The translations under genes and the position numbers were made by a program. 62,524 nt of DNA from contig CACIWJ010000002.1 in NCBI GenBank assembly GCA_902590365.1, forward strand, positions 1 to 62,524, in the 5' to 3' direction. A model generated the notes under the pieces. It ran no database searches. It was given only the letters and a program-made list of their open reading frames with translations, and was not told the DNA's origin. Source of the stretch: an uncultured Pelagibacteraceae bacterium. Its GTDB lineage: Bacteria; Pseudomonadota; Alphaproteobacteria; Pelagibacterales; Pelagibacteraceae. The number at the start of each line of letters is the position of its first letter. Positions within the stretch are counted from its first letter, which is position 1. This document shows positions 29,404-41,125 of the stretch, one piece after another.

Positions 29404-31359
29404 ATGAGAGTACCGATTCTTTTGCCAAATATTTTCAACCATCCATTTACTTATGACACCAATATAAAATTAAAGCTGGGAGATTATGTAGAAGTACCTT
29501 TTGGAAAATCAAAAGCTACAGGTGTTGTTTGGGATGAATTTGAAAAGAATATAAATAAGAACTTCGTAACCAAACAAGTAATTAAAAAATTTAACATTCC
29601 AAGTCTAAATAAAAATTTAATAAAGTTTTTAAACTGGTTTTCAGAATACAACATGATTCCAAAAGGAATGGCATTAAAATTACTATTATTAAGTAGTAAA
29701 GTAATAGAGGAACTACCAAAAAAAAATTATGAGAACTTTAATAATAAAGTTAAAAATCAAGAATTTAAATTAACTTTGCAACAAAAAGAAAATTTAAAAA
29801 ATATGAATTTTTCTAATCAAAAGTTTAAAGTTCACGTACTTCAAGGAGTTACTGGATCAGGAAAAACTATAGTTTATTTCGAAGCCCTTAGAAAAATATT
29901 AAAAAATGGATTTCAAGGATTAATATTATTACCTGAAATTGGTTTAACGAGTCAGTTTGAAAAAAAATTTATTGATTTTTTTGGTTTTAAACCTGCTATT
30001 TGGCATTCTGGAATAACTAAAAAAAATAAACAGATTATTTGGAGTGGAGTTGTAAATAATAAAATTAATGTAGTGATTGGAGCAAGATCATCATTATTTT
30101 TGCCTTTTAAAAATTTGGGTTTAATAATTGTGGATGAAGAACATGATCAATCATATAAACAAGACGAAGGAATAATTTATAATGCTAGAGATATGGCAGT
30201 ATCAAGAGCATCATTTGAAAATATACCAATTAATTTAGTTACAGCAGTTCCATCGATAGAAACTTTTCATAATATTAAAAAAGGTAAATATGCAACTTCT
30301 AAACTACATAAAAGATATAAAAATGCTTCATTGCCAAATTATGAAATAATAAATTTAAATAAAATTAAATTGCCATCTCAATCATGGATTTCAAAAGAAA
30401 TTATAGAGAAAGTAAATATTCATCTTAAAAAGAATGATCAAGTTCTCTTTTTTTTAAATAGAAGAGGATTTTCACCTCATGCATTATGTAAAAAATGTTT
30501 AAAAAGTTTTTCCTGTCCAAATTGTTCAATTAATTTGGTTTATCATAAAAACAAAAATATTTTGTTATGTCATTATTGTGGATATAAATCTCAACTCTCT
30601 AAGCAATGTTCAATAGGCGAAATGTGTGAATTTATTTTTTGTGGACCTGGAGTTGAAAGAATTTATGATGAGGTAAAAAAAAATTTTCCTTTAAAAAAAA
30701 TATCAATTTTTTCTAGTGATACAATGAACAAAAAAAATTCTAAAGATATATTAAAAAAAATTGTTGATAACCAAATTCAAATTTTAGTTGGAACACAGCT
30801 TATATCTAAAGGTTTTCACTTTCCTAATTTAAACTGCATCATTGTTGTTGATATAGATTTAACTTCTCAAGGTCATGATTTGAGAGGCACAGAGAAAAAT
30901 TTACAATTATACCATCAACTTGCAGGTAGGGCTGGAAGAACTGGAAAGCCAGCAACAGTTTATTTTCAAACCTATAACTTAAATAGAAATATGATAAATG
31001 ATATTACAAATAGCAATCCAGATATATTTTTAGAAAAAGAACTTGAATTAAGAAGATCTAATAATCTTCCACCCTTTCAAAGATTTATATCACTTATAGT
31101 TACAGGAACTGATGAAAAAAAAGTTGAAAAGGATTCAGTTAAATTGAAAAATTTTATAGAAAAATTTATTGATGGTAAAGTTTTGGGCCCAGTTAATGCT
31201 CCGATATTTAGATTAAAGAGAAAATTTAGGGTAAGACTTTTAGTAAGAGGAAAAAAATCGCTTAATGTCCAAAATTCTCTGGCAAAAATTATCTCAAAAT
31301 TCAAATTTTCGAGTGGAATAAAACTGACGGTTGATGTTGATCCAATAAACTTTAATTAA
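29404..31359 (+). CDS. priA: primosomal protein N' (replication restart helicase)
   Basis: PriA (651 residues, slightly short for the family) reloads the replisome at stalled forks. The N-terminal DNA-binding domain (VPILLPNIFNHPFTYD) is followed by helicase motifs: Walker A GVTGSGKT, motif II VDEEHDQSYKQDEG, and GTQLISKGFHFPN. The zinc module contains CKKCLKSFSCPNC and LLCHYCG. The final pair reads CSIGEMC rather than the expected CPxC, so one Zn ligand may be displaced. It lies between lpd and the atp operon, as in other streamlined alphaproteobacteria. Confidence 0.95.
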   Translation: MRVPILLPNIFNHPFTYDTNIKLKLGDYVEVPFGKSKATGVVWDEFEKNINKNFVTKQVIKKFNIPSLNKNLIKFLNWFSEYNMIPKGMALKLLLLSSKVIEELPKKNYENFNNKVKNQEFKLTLQQKENLKNMNFSNQKFKVHVLQGVTGSGKTIVYFEALRKILKNGFQGLILLPEIGLTSQFEKKFIDFFGFKPAIWHSGITKKNKQIIWSGVVNNKINVVIGARSSLFLPFKNLGLIIVDEEHDQSYKQDEGIIYNARDMAVSRASFENIPINLVTAVPSIETFHNIKKGKYATSKLHKRYKNASLPNYEIINLNKIKLPSQSWISKEIIEKVNIHLKKNDQVLFFLNRRGFSPHALCKKCLKSFSCPNCSINLVYHKNKNILLCHYCGYKSQLSKQCSIGEMCEFIFCGPGVERIYDEVKKNFPLKKISIFSSDTMNKKNSKDILKKIVDNQIQILVGTQLISKGFHFPNLNCIIVVDIDLTSQGHDLRGTEKNLQLYHQLAGRAGRTGKPATVYFQTYNLNRNMINDITNSNPDIFLEKELELRRSNNLPPFQRFISLIVTGTDEKKVEKDSVKLKNFIEKFIDGKVLGPVNAPIFRLKRKFRVRLLVRGKKSLNVQNSLAKIISKFKFSSGIKLTVDVDPINFN

Positions 31360-31394
31360 TCAGCAAAAATTAAACTTTTATGACAATGTGGAGC

Positions 31395-31423
31395 TTGAAG
31401 AGGTTTGAGTCATATGCTAATTA
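31395..31423 (+). promoter_or_regulatory. candidate promoter of atpHAGDC
   Basis: In the 110-base space after priA, TTGAAG (31395-31400) and TAATTA (31418-31423) are separated by 17 bases. An AAGGG ribosome-binding-like sequence stands just before the TTG start of atpH. I see no other feature in this space. Confidence 0.45.
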
Positions 31424-31469
31424 AATTTAAAATTTTACAAGTTCTTCAAATACAAATAAGGGAAATAAG

Positions 31470-32027
31470 TTGAGTAAAAATAAAGATTTTTCTGGGACAT
31501 CTGTTAGTAGGTATTCACTTGCTTTATTTGAACTTGCGGAAGAAAGCAATTCAACTAAAGAAATTGAGGATCAATCTTTTGCATTAATTAATTTGATTTC
31601 AAAAAGTAAAGATTTAAATTATTTTATAAAAAATCCAACTAACACCAAAGAAGACCAACAAAGAACAATAGTCAAAATTTCAGAACAATTTAAACTTAAT
31701 CAATTACTAACAAAATTTTTATGTTTTTTAATATCAAAAAGAAGATTTTTTTATGTGGAAAAAATACTTAAAGATTTTACTGAAACTTGTTCAAAAAAAA
31801 GAGGTGAAATAAAAGCTGAATTAGTTGTGGCAAAAGAAATGAGCGAGAATGAAATTAATAGAATTAAAGAGGATTTAACAAAATCTTTTGATTCTAAAAT
31901 AAAATTAAATTTTAAAAATGATCCAAGTTTAATCGGAGGACTTATAATTCAAGTAGGTAGTACAATGATAGATACTTCAATAAGAAATAAATTGCAAAAA
32001 ATTGAAAATAAAATGATCGAGGCATAA
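31470..32027 (+). CDS. atpH: ATP synthase F1 delta subunit
   Basis: AtpH (185 residues) is the delta/OSCP stalk subunit joining F1 to the b subunits. RYSLALFELAEES near the N-terminus and the C-terminal DPSLIGGLIIQVGSTMIDTSIRNKL are the family hallmarks. Translation probably starts at TTG (31470), since no ATG is near and AAGGG lies upstream at suitable distance. First gene of atpHAGDC; the F0 genes are not in the window, which is the normal split in alphaproteobacteria. Confidence 0.95.
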   Translation: MSKNKDFSGTSVSRYSLALFELAEESNSTKEIEDQSFALINLISKSKDLNYFIKNPTNTKEDQQRTIVKISEQFKLNQLLTKFLCFLISKRRFFYVEKILKDFTETCSKKRGEIKAELVVAKEMSENEINRIKEDLTKSFDSKIKLNFKNDPSLIGGLIIQVGSTMIDTSIRNKLQKIENKMIEA

Positions 32028-33560
32028 ATGGAAATTAACCCTTCAGAAGTAACAAAAATATTAAAAGAACAAATTAAAAAATTTGGTGACAAAGCAGAGG
32101 TAACAGAAGTTGGTCAGGTTTTGTCTGTAGGAGATGGTATTGCTAGAGTATATGGTTTAGATAACGTTCAAGCTGGAGAAATGGTTGAATTTTCAGATGG
32201 TTCAAAAGGTATGGCTCTAAACCTTGAAAGTGAAAATGTTGGTGTTGTAATTTTTGGTGATGATAGAGCTATTAAAGAAGGTGATACAGTAAAAAGAACT
32301 GGAGCCATTGTTGATACACCAGTAGGAAAAGAATTATTAGGAAGAGTAGTTGATGGTTTAGGAAATCCTATAGATGGAAAAGGTGTTTTAGAAAAAGGAG
32401 TAAAAAAAAGCAGGGTAGAAGTTAAAGCTCCTGGAATAATTCCAAGAAAATCAGTCAGCGAACCAATGCAGTCTGGACTTAAAGCAATTGATAGTTTGGT
32501 TCCAATTGGAAGAGGACAACGGGAATTAATTATTGGGGATAGACAAACTGGTAAAACTGCGGTTGCAGTTGATACAATTATAAATCAAAAAAAAATAAAT
32601 GAGTCAGGAGATGAAAAACAAAAATTATATTGTATTTATGTTGCGATAGGTCAGAAAAGATCAACAGTAAGGCAAATTCAAAAAACATTAGAGGAAGCAG
32701 GGGCAATGGATTATACAACTATTGTGGCTGCTACAGCATCTGATGCTGCACCACTTCAATTTTTAGCGCCTTATACCGGATGTACAATGGGTGAATACTT
32801 TAGAGATAATGGAATGCACGCTTTAATTATATATGATGATTTATCAAAACAAGCAGTAGCTTATCGGCAAATGTCTTTATTGTTAAGGAGACCTCCTGGA
32901 AGAGAAGCATATCCTGGTGATGTATTTTATTTACATAGTAGACTATTAGAAAGAGCTGCAAAGTTAAGTGATGAACATGGTGGCGGATCTCTAACGGCAT
33001 TACCGATTATTGAAACACAAGCGGGAGATGTTTCTGCTTATATACCAACAAATGTTATTTCAATTACAGATGGGCAAATATTTCTTGAGACCAATTTATT
33101 TAATCAAGGTATTAGACCTGCAATTAACGTTGGTTTATCTGTATCAAGGGTTGGTTCAGCAGCACAAACAAAAGCAATGAAAAAAGTTTCAGGATCTATG
33201 AAATTAGAACTTGCTCAATATAGAGAAATGGCTGCATTTGCACAGTTTGGATCAGATTTAGATGCATCTACACAAAAACTTTTAAATCGAGGATCAAAAC
33301 TAACTGAACTTTTAAAACAAAAACAATTTTCACCAATGACGGTAGCAGAACAGGTTATTTCCGTATTTTGTGGAGTAAGAGGTTATTTAGATGATATTGA
33401 GCTTAAAGATATTGCTCAGTTTGAGTCAAAAATCATTGAAAAATGTAAATCTGAAAAACCAGAAATTGTTGAATCTATTTCAGCCTCTGGAAAACTTGAA
33501 GAAGATACTGAGAAATTGTTGGTTGAAATAATAAATGAACTTAAAAAAAATCTTAATTAA
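32028..33560 (+). CDS. atpA: ATP synthase F1 alpha subunit
   Basis: AtpA (510 residues) is the non-catalytic nucleotide-binding subunit. The Walker A motif is [11 protein letters not shown] and the visible adenine-region stretches are [30 protein letters not shown] (split here) and [17 protein letters not shown]. Length and termini are standard. It starts directly after the atpH stop. Confidence 0.98.
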   Translation: MEINPSEVTKILKEQIKKFGDKAEVTEVGQVLSVGDGIARVYGLDNVQAGEMVEFSDGSKGMALNLESENVGVVIFGDDRAIKEGDTVKRTGAIVDTPVGKELLGRVVDGLGNPIDGKGVLEKGVKKSRVEVKAPGIIPRKSVSEPMQSGLKAIDSLVPIGRGQRELIIGDRQTGKTAVAVDTIINQKKINESGDEKQKLYCIYVAIGQKRSTVRQIQKTLEEAGAMDYTTIVAATASDAAPLQFLAPYTGCTMGEYFRDNGMHALIIYDDLSKQAVAYRQMSLLLRRPPGREAYPGDVFYLHSRLLERAAKLSDEHGGGSLTALPIIETQAGDVSAYIPTNVISITDGQIFLETNLFNQGIRPAINVGLSVSRVGSAAQTKAMKKVSGSMKLELAQYREMAAFAQFGSDLDASTQKLLNRGSKLTELLKQKQFSPMTVAEQVISVFCGVRGYLDDIELKDIAQFESKIIEKCKSEKPEIVESISASGKLEEDTEKLLVEIINELKKNLN

Positions 33561-33566
33561 AAGAAT

Positions 33567-35859
<2,293 letters not shown>

Positions 35860-35860
<1 letters not shown>

Positions 35861-36258
35861 TGAGCGAAGAGTTTAAAGTTGAAATAGTAAATCCTGAAAA
35901 ATCTTTTCTATCAAAAGAAGATGTAACCGAGGTAGTAATACCAGCTTTTGAAGGTGAAATGGGAATTCTAAAAGATCATATTTCTATAATATCTTTTTTA
36001 AAACCAGGAATTATAAAAATTTTTTCAAAAAATAAAGAAGAAAAATTTTATGTTGAAGACGGTATCGTAGAATTTAAAGATAATTCTTTATCAGTATTAA
36101 CAAGCTCTATATTTAGTCTAGATAAAATAGATAAAAATTACGTAAATGAATCTATTCAAAATGCTGAAAAAGAATTGTCAGATGAAAACATTGAAGATCA
36201 AAGAAGATTTTTAATATCGCAAAAAATTGATGTATTAAAATCAATAAATTCTAATTAG
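35860..36258 (+). CDS. atpC: ATP synthase F1 epsilon subunit
   Basis: AtpC (132 residues) has the beta-sandwich signature (VEIVNPEKSF, VVIPAFEGEMGILKDH) and a C-terminal helical pair that modulates ATPase activity. It ends the atp operon. Its last 8 bases overlap rppH convergently, leaving no space for a terminator. Confidence 0.95.
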
Positions 36259-36730
36259 GTATAATTTTTTTTACTTCAATTATTAATTGTTCATAAACTT
36301 TTAGTTTAAAATCAACAACAGTATCAGCGATTGTTTCTAAGTCGGCCCATCGCCAGTCAAGAAATTCTGGTTTTTTTGTATTAATATTTATTTCACTATC
36401 TTTTCCTGTGAATTTCATTATAAACCATTTTTGTTTTTGGCCTTTATACTTACCTTTCCAAATTATACCCAATAAATTATTTGGTAGATTATAAGAAGTA
36501 AAACCTTCTATTTCTTTAATTAAAGATATACTTTTAATGTTTGTTTCTTCTTCTAATTCTCTTAATGCAGCTTTATAATAATCTTCACCATTTTCCACAC
36601 CACCTTGTGGCATTTGCCAGTAATTTTTTGGGTTATCAATTCTTCGAGCAACAAAAACTTTATTTTGAGAATTTAAAATAATAACACCAACCCCATTTCT
36701 TAAAGGTAGCTTCTCAAAATTTTCTTTCAT
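36251..36730 (-). CDS. rppH: RNA pyrophosphohydrolase (Nudix)
   Basis: RppH (159 residues) removes pyrophosphate from mRNA 5' ends, opening them to RNase E decay. LPLRNGVGVIILN, FVARRIDNPKNYWQMPQGG and the Nudix helix GGVENGEDYYKAALRELEEE are typical. The usual Gly near the end of the Nudix box is Asn here (EETNI); the metal-binding glutamates are kept. The gene ends the minus-strand rplU-to-rppH run, after ctpA. Confidence 0.93.
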   Translation of the reverse strand: MKENFEKLPLRNGVGVIILNSQNKVFVARRIDNPKNYWQMPQGGVENGEDYYKAALRELEEETNIKSISLIKEIEGFTSYNLPNNLLGIIWKGKYKGQKQKWFIMKFTGKDSEININTKKPEFLDWRWADLETIADTVVDFKLKVYEQLIIEVKKIIPN

Positions 36731-36732
36731 TG

Positions 36733-37875
36733 TTACCCATTTAGTAGTTTAATTGCAAAATTAAGCTGGTTATCTTTTTCAGTATTTATTCGAAATTCAT
36801 CATCACTTTCTGCAACTTCTATATCTGGTGTAATTCCAACTTCTGAAATTGATTTTCCAGAAGGTAGATAGTATTTTGAAATTGTTAGTCTTATAGCGCC
36901 ATTATTTTTTAAATGTATTATTGATTGTACAGATCCTTTACCATAGGTATTTTCTCCTAACAGAATAGCTCTTTTGTTATCTTTGAGCGCTCCAGCCACT
37001 ATTTCAGAAGCGGATGCTGATCCATAATTAATTAATACTATTAGGACTTTGCCATTAATTATATCTCCTTTATTTGCAAACCATCTTCTATTTTCTGATT
37101 CTTTTCTTGATTTTGTAGATACTATTTCTCCATTTGTTAAAAAGAAATCTGAAATTTTAATTGCTTGTGATAATAGTCCTCCAGGATTATTTCTCAGATC
37201 CAAAATATATCCTTTAATTTTTTTATCTTTAGTAAACTCATTTACTTTTTTCTTAATTTGGGTACTGCTGTTTTCATTAAAAGCTGTTAATCTTATGTAT
37301 CCAATATTATCATTAATTTTTTTTGATTTAACAGATTGTATTTTTATAATTTCTCTAGTTATTTTAAAAACTATTGCTTTTTTAACTCCTTTTCTTCTAA
37401 CAGTTATTTCAATATCTGAACCAACTGGACCTCTCATAAGATCAACAGCCTCTGTTAAAGTTTTTCCTTGAACTTGATGTTCATTAATTTTTACAATGTA
37501 ATCTCCAGCCTTAACACCAACTTCATCAGCAGGCGATCCATCTATAGGTGAAATTACTTTTACCACACCAGCTTCCATACTAACTTCAATACCCAATCCT
37601 CCAAACTCTCCACTTGTTTCAGTCTGCATATTTTGAAAAGATTCTGGAGACATATAAGCAGAATATGGGTCTAATGATTGTAATACTCCATTAATTGCAG
37701 CATCCATAACTTCGCTTTGATTAATATCCTCAACATACTCCTTATTAATTTTGTCTAATACTTCACTAAACAAATCAATTTTTTTATAAATATCATCATC
37801 GTTTGCAGCGGATACATGTTTAGAAATATTTAATGATAAAATAATTACCAAAAAAGTTGAGAATATATTTTTCAT
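36733..37875 (-). CDS. ctpA: carboxyl-terminal processing protease (S41 family)
   Basis: CtpA (380 residues) is exported by an N-terminal signal sequence (FLVIILSLNISKHVSAAN). It has a PDZ domain (VISPIDGSPADEVGVKAGDYI) and the S41 protease core. The nucleophile Ser is in GSASASEIVAGAL and the general-base Lys in ENTYGKGSVQS. It trims C-termini of periplasmic proteins. ctpA next to rppH and behind rsfS is common in alphaproteobacteria; the start overlaps rsfS by 4 bases. Confidence 0.95.
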   Translation of the reverse strand: MKNIFSTFLVIILSLNISKHVSAANDDDIYKKIDLFSEVLDKINKEYVEDINQSEVMDAAINGVLQSLDPYSAYMSPESFQNMQTETSGEFGGLGIEVSMEAGVVKVISPIDGSPADEVGVKAGDYIVKINEHQVQGKTLTEAVDLMRGPVGSDIEITVRRKGVKKAIVFKITREIIKIQSVKSKKINDNIGYIRLTAFNENSSTQIKKKVNEFTKDKKIKGYILDLRNNPGGLLSQAIKISDFFLTNGEIVSTKSRKESENRRWFANKGDIINGKVLIVLINYGSASASEIVAGALKDNKRAILLGENTYGKGSVQSIIHLKNNGAIRLTISKYYLPSGKSISEVGITPDIEVAESDDEFRINTEKDNQLNFAIKLLNG

Positions 37876-38222
37876 ATCAAAATTTTTTCCTTAGGAATCA
37901 GTTCTGACCACATTTTTTCTAGTTCGTAAAACTTTCTTTTTTCAGGATTAAAAATATGAACAATAATATCTATACCATCTATCAATTTCCAATCAATGCT
38001 ATTGGTACCCTCAATTTTACAATTTTTCACACCATTTAATTTTATTTTTTCTAGAACCTGCTCAGATAATGCTTGAATATGTCTAGATGAAGTTCCACTA
38101 GCAACTATCATATAATCAGCAATTGAACTTTTACCTGTCAAATCAATACTCACAATATCAAGTGCTTTGTTCGAATCTAGGGTATTTAGGATTATTGTTT
38201 TTAGGTTAGAAATTTTATCCAT
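37872..38222 (-). CDS. rsfS: ribosome silencing factor RsfS
   Basis: RsfS (116 residues) binds L14 on the 50S subunit and blocks subunit joining when nutrients are scarce. The signature DLTGKSSIADYMIVASGTSSRHIQAL and the IEGTNSIDWKLIDGIDIIVHIF stretch are present. In many alphaproteobacteria rlmH lies next; here ctpA follows instead. Confidence 0.95.
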   Translation of the reverse strand: MDKISNLKTIILNTLDSNKALDIVSIDLTGKSSIADYMIVASGTSSRHIQALSEQVLEKIKLNGVKNCKIEGTNSIDWKLIDGIDIIVHIFNPEKRKFYELEKMWSELIPKEKILI

Positions 38223-38239
38223 TAATTAATTTTAGATTA

Positions 38240-38767
38240 TCAAATTTTCCTTAATTGAGAAGATGAAATATTAACTTTTTTAAAGTTAATAAATTGCAAC
38301 CTTTTTTTATTTAATTTTTTAAAAGAAATAGATTTTAAAGATTTAGACTTATAATTTAATCTATCAAATACTAAGATTTTAGAAATTTCAGCAATTTTAT
38401 TCCAATTTTTCCATTTATGGAAATTAATTAAATTGTCAGCTCCCATTATAAAAAAAAATTCAGTTTTTTTATAACGATTTTTTAAAAATTTCATTAAATC
38501 AATAGTTTTGTTCGATTTGATTTTATCTTCAAAAAAATAAATTTTTATAAATTTATTATTAATATTTATTTTTTTTGCATGATTAATTCTTTTTTTTAAA
38601 CTAAAAAAACTTTTTTTTTTAAAAGGATTTTTTTTTGTGATTATCCAAAAAATTTCGTTTAAGTTAAATTTTTTTTTGGCTTCTTTAGAAATTTTTATAT
38701 GACCCATATGAGCAGGATCAAAAGTTCCTCCTAATATTCCAATTTTATTTTTTTCAATTTTTTTCAA
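38240..38767 (-). CDS. nadD: nicotinate-nucleotide adenylyltransferase
   Basis: NadD (175 residues) makes deamido-NAD from nicotinate mononucleotide and ATP. The nucleotidyltransferase motif GGTFDPAHMGHIKI at the N-terminus and the SSSQLRKI end (the ISSTxIR motif, shortened) are present. The chain is Lys/Phe rich and a little short for the family. Gene order proB-proA-nadD-rsfS supports the call. Confidence 0.92.
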   Translation of the reverse strand: MKKIEKNKIGILGGTFDPAHMGHIKISKEAKKKFNLNEIFWIITKKNPFKKKSFFSLKKRINHAKKININNKFIKIYFFEDKIKSNKTIDLMKFLKNRYKKTEFFFIMGADNLINFHKWKNWNKIAEISKILVFDRLNYKSKSLKSISFKKLNKKRLQFINFKKVNISSSQLRKI

Positions 38768-38768
38768 T

Positions 38769-40019
38769 TTATTTTCTTATTTGGCCCGTTCCTACTATTT
38801 TATATTTATACGATACAAGTTGATTTAATCCTACGGGGCCTCTTGGTGGCAATTTATTAGTAGAAATTCCTACTTCACCACCAAATCCAAGCTCTCCCCC
38901 ATCTGCAAACTGTGTTGATGCATTATGAACTGCTATAGAACTTTTTACATCATTTAGAAATATTTTTGCATTATTCTTATTTTTAGTAATTATTGCATCC
39001 GTATGCATGGTTCCATATTCATTAATATGATTTATAGCTTCTTGAATATTGTTAACTGTTTTTATAGATACTTTTGAAGAAAGATATTCTGTCGACCAAT
39101 CTTTTTTAGAAGCTAATTTTGATTTTCCCTTATATATTTTTCTTATATTTCTATCTGCAAAAACTTGACAGTTATTAATTTCTAAAGATTTTATTATTGG
39201 TTTAGCAAATTTTTTAATAATTTTTTTATGCAACAAAATTGTTTCGGTTGCTCCACATATAGCCGTATTGCGTAATTTTGCATTTATTAAAACTTTTACA
39301 GCCATGTTCAAATTTGCATCTTTATCTACATAAGTATGACAAATTCCTTCCAAATGTCCGATAACAGGCACATTTGAAAGCTTTTGTACTTTTTTGACTA
39401 AATTTTTTCCACCTCTAGGTATAATTATATCGATATAGTTTTTCATTTTAGAAAGCATAAAATCAACAGCTTTTCTGTTTTTTGTATCAATAAATTGTAC
39501 ATAATTTTCATCTACTTTATTTTTTTTAAGAGATTTTCTGAACAAATTTACTAATATTTTATTTGTAAAATAAGATTCTGACCCGCCTCTTAAAATAACA
39601 CAATTACCAGATTTAAAACAAAGGCTGGACACATCAGAGGTAACATTGGGTCTACTTTCATAAATAACTCCAATTATACCAATTGGTATTGTAACTTTTT
39701 TTATTTTTAAACCATTAGGTCTGACCCATTTGCTTAAAGAAATATTTGTAGGATCTTTAAATTTTGAAATGGTTTTAATTGAATTTATCATTTGATCAAT
39801 TTTTTTTGAATCTAGCATTAATCTACTAATTAAATTTTCTTTTATTTTTTTTTTAGAAGCATTTTTAATGTCCTTTTTATTTTGAAGAATAATTAATTTT
39901 CTTTTTTTATTAATTAGAGAAGCAAAATTATCTAATACTTTGTTTTTAGTTTTTGTATTGATTTTATCTAAAAAGGCTTTTTTAGATTTTTTTCCTAATA
40001 AATTTAAATATTGTTTCAT
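38769..40019 (-). CDS. proA: gamma-glutamyl phosphate reductase
   Basis: ProA (416 residues) reduces gamma-glutamyl phosphate to the semialdehyde in proline synthesis. GVIYESRPNVTSDVSSLC, CVILRGGSESYFTN and the catalytic Cys in KLRNTAICGATETIL are visible. The C-terminal GGELGFGGEVGISTNKLPPRGPVGL is diagnostic (quoted in part). Its ATG overlaps the proB stop. Confidence 0.96.
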   Translation of the reverse strand: MKQYLNLLGKKSKKAFLDKINTKTKNKVLDNFASLINKKRKLIILQNKKDIKNASKKKIKENLISRLMLDSKKIDQMINSIKTISKFKDPTNISLSKWVRPNGLKIKKVTIPIGIIGVIYESRPNVTSDVSSLCFKSGNCVILRGGSESYFTNKILVNLFRKSLKKNKVDENYVQFIDTKNRKAVDFMLSKMKNYIDIIIPRGGKNLVKKVQKLSNVPVIGHLEGICHTYVDKDANLNMAVKVLINAKLRNTAICGATETILLHKKIIKKFAKPIIKSLEINNCQVFADRNIRKIYKGKSKLASKKDWSTEYLSSKVSIKTVNNIQEAINHINEYGTMHTDAIITKNKNNAKIFLNDVKSSIAVHNASTQFADGGELGFGGEVGISTNKLPPRGPVGLNQLVSYKYKIVGTGQIRK

Positions 40020-41125
40020 TAAACCTCAACCATATCATCTTTATGAACAACTTCCGATTTTGTTATATATCCAAGTAATTCTCCAATTTTATTTGAATGT
40101 TGCCCTTTAATCTTTGAAATTTCATCGGCCGTAAAGGAACTCAACCCTCTTGCATATTCTTTCATATTTTTATCTAATATTTTTATATGGTCACCTTTAT
40201 TAAATTTTCCATTAACTTTTTTTATTCCTGCTGCTAATAAACTTTTACCTTGTCTAAGTGCTCCTATAGCACCATCATCAATAATTAACTCACCTTTTGG
40301 AGAAATAGAACTAATAATCCATTTTTTTCTGGCATCTAGTTTTGAAACTTTTGTTAAAAACCAAGTACAATTATTTTTTTTTAATATTTGTTTTATAGGC
40401 CTTAAAGATAAACCGTTAGCAATAGCCATTTTACAACCTGACAGCTGGCAAACTTTTGCAGCATCTATTTTAGTTTTCATACCACCTGTGCCATAAGCAC
40501 TAATACTTTTACTCGCAACTTTTTCAATTTCGGTATTTATATTTTTAATTTCTTTTATTAATAATGCATCTTTATAGATTTTAGGATTTTTTGTATAAAG
40601 TCCATCAACATCAGAGAGTAATATAAGACAATCTGCACCAGAAATTTGAGCAACTCTTGATGCCAGTCGATCATTATCACCATATTTTATTTCAGAAGTC
40701 GCAATGCTATCATTTTCATTTACTATTGGAACAAAACCTAAATCAAATAAGTTATTGATTGTTCTTTTTGCATTAATTGCTCTTCTTCTTTGTTCCGTAT
40801 CTTCTAAAGTAAGTAATATTTGTGAAAGATTTATTTTTTTACTATTAAAAGTTTTTTTAAATAAATTCATCAATTCTATTTGACCTATAGATGCTACAGC
40901 TTGACTTTTATCGAGTTTCAGATTTTTTTTGTTTAGATTTAACTTTTTACATCCAAGTGCAATAGCGCCAGAGCTTACAATAATTATTTTTTTATTTTGA
41001 TTAATAAGATCTTTAATATCTTTAGCGAATTCAAATAGCCATTTTTGTCTTACTTTCATTTTGTTATCAATTAAAAGTGAAGATCCAATTTTTATAACTA
41101 TAATTTTGGAGTTTTTAAGATACAT
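40019..41125 (-). CDS. proB: glutamate 5-kinase
   Basis: ProB (368 residues) phosphorylates glutamate, the first and normally proline-inhibited step. The amino-acid kinase domain has VIKIGSSLLID, IVSSGAIALGC, NENDSIATSEIKYGDNDRL and GTGGMKTKIDAA. A C-terminal PUA domain (from about residue 275, IDDGAIGALRQGKSLLAAGI) completes the long form. It overlaps obgE by 11 bases. Confidence 0.96.
   Translation of the reverse strand: MYLKNSKIIVIKIGSSLLIDNKMKVRQKWLFEFAKDIKDLINQNKKIIIVSSGAIALGCKKLNLNKKNLKLDKSQAVASIGQIELMNLFKKTFNSKKINLSQILLTLEDTEQRRRAINAKRTINNLFDLGFVPIVNENDSIATSEIKYGDNDRLASRVAQISGADCLILLSDVDGLYTKNPKIYKDALLIKEIKNINTEIEKVASKSISAYGTGGMKTKIDAAKVCQLSGCKMAIANGLSLRPIKQILKKNNCTWFLTKVSKLDARKKWIISSISPKGELIIDDGAIGALRQGKSLLAAGIKKVNGKFNKGDHIKILDKNMKEYARGLSSFTADEISKIKGQHSNKIGELLGYITKSEVVHKDDMVEV

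Noticed and set aside
36647-36730. Broken Nudix box in rppH (Asn for the last Gly)
   Set aside because: All catalytic glutamates remain and the substitution lies at the edge of the motif, so loss of activity is not implied.
37872-37875. Loss of rlmH between rsfS and ctpA
   Set aside because: The gene is often but not always placed there; relocation elsewhere cannot be judged from this window.
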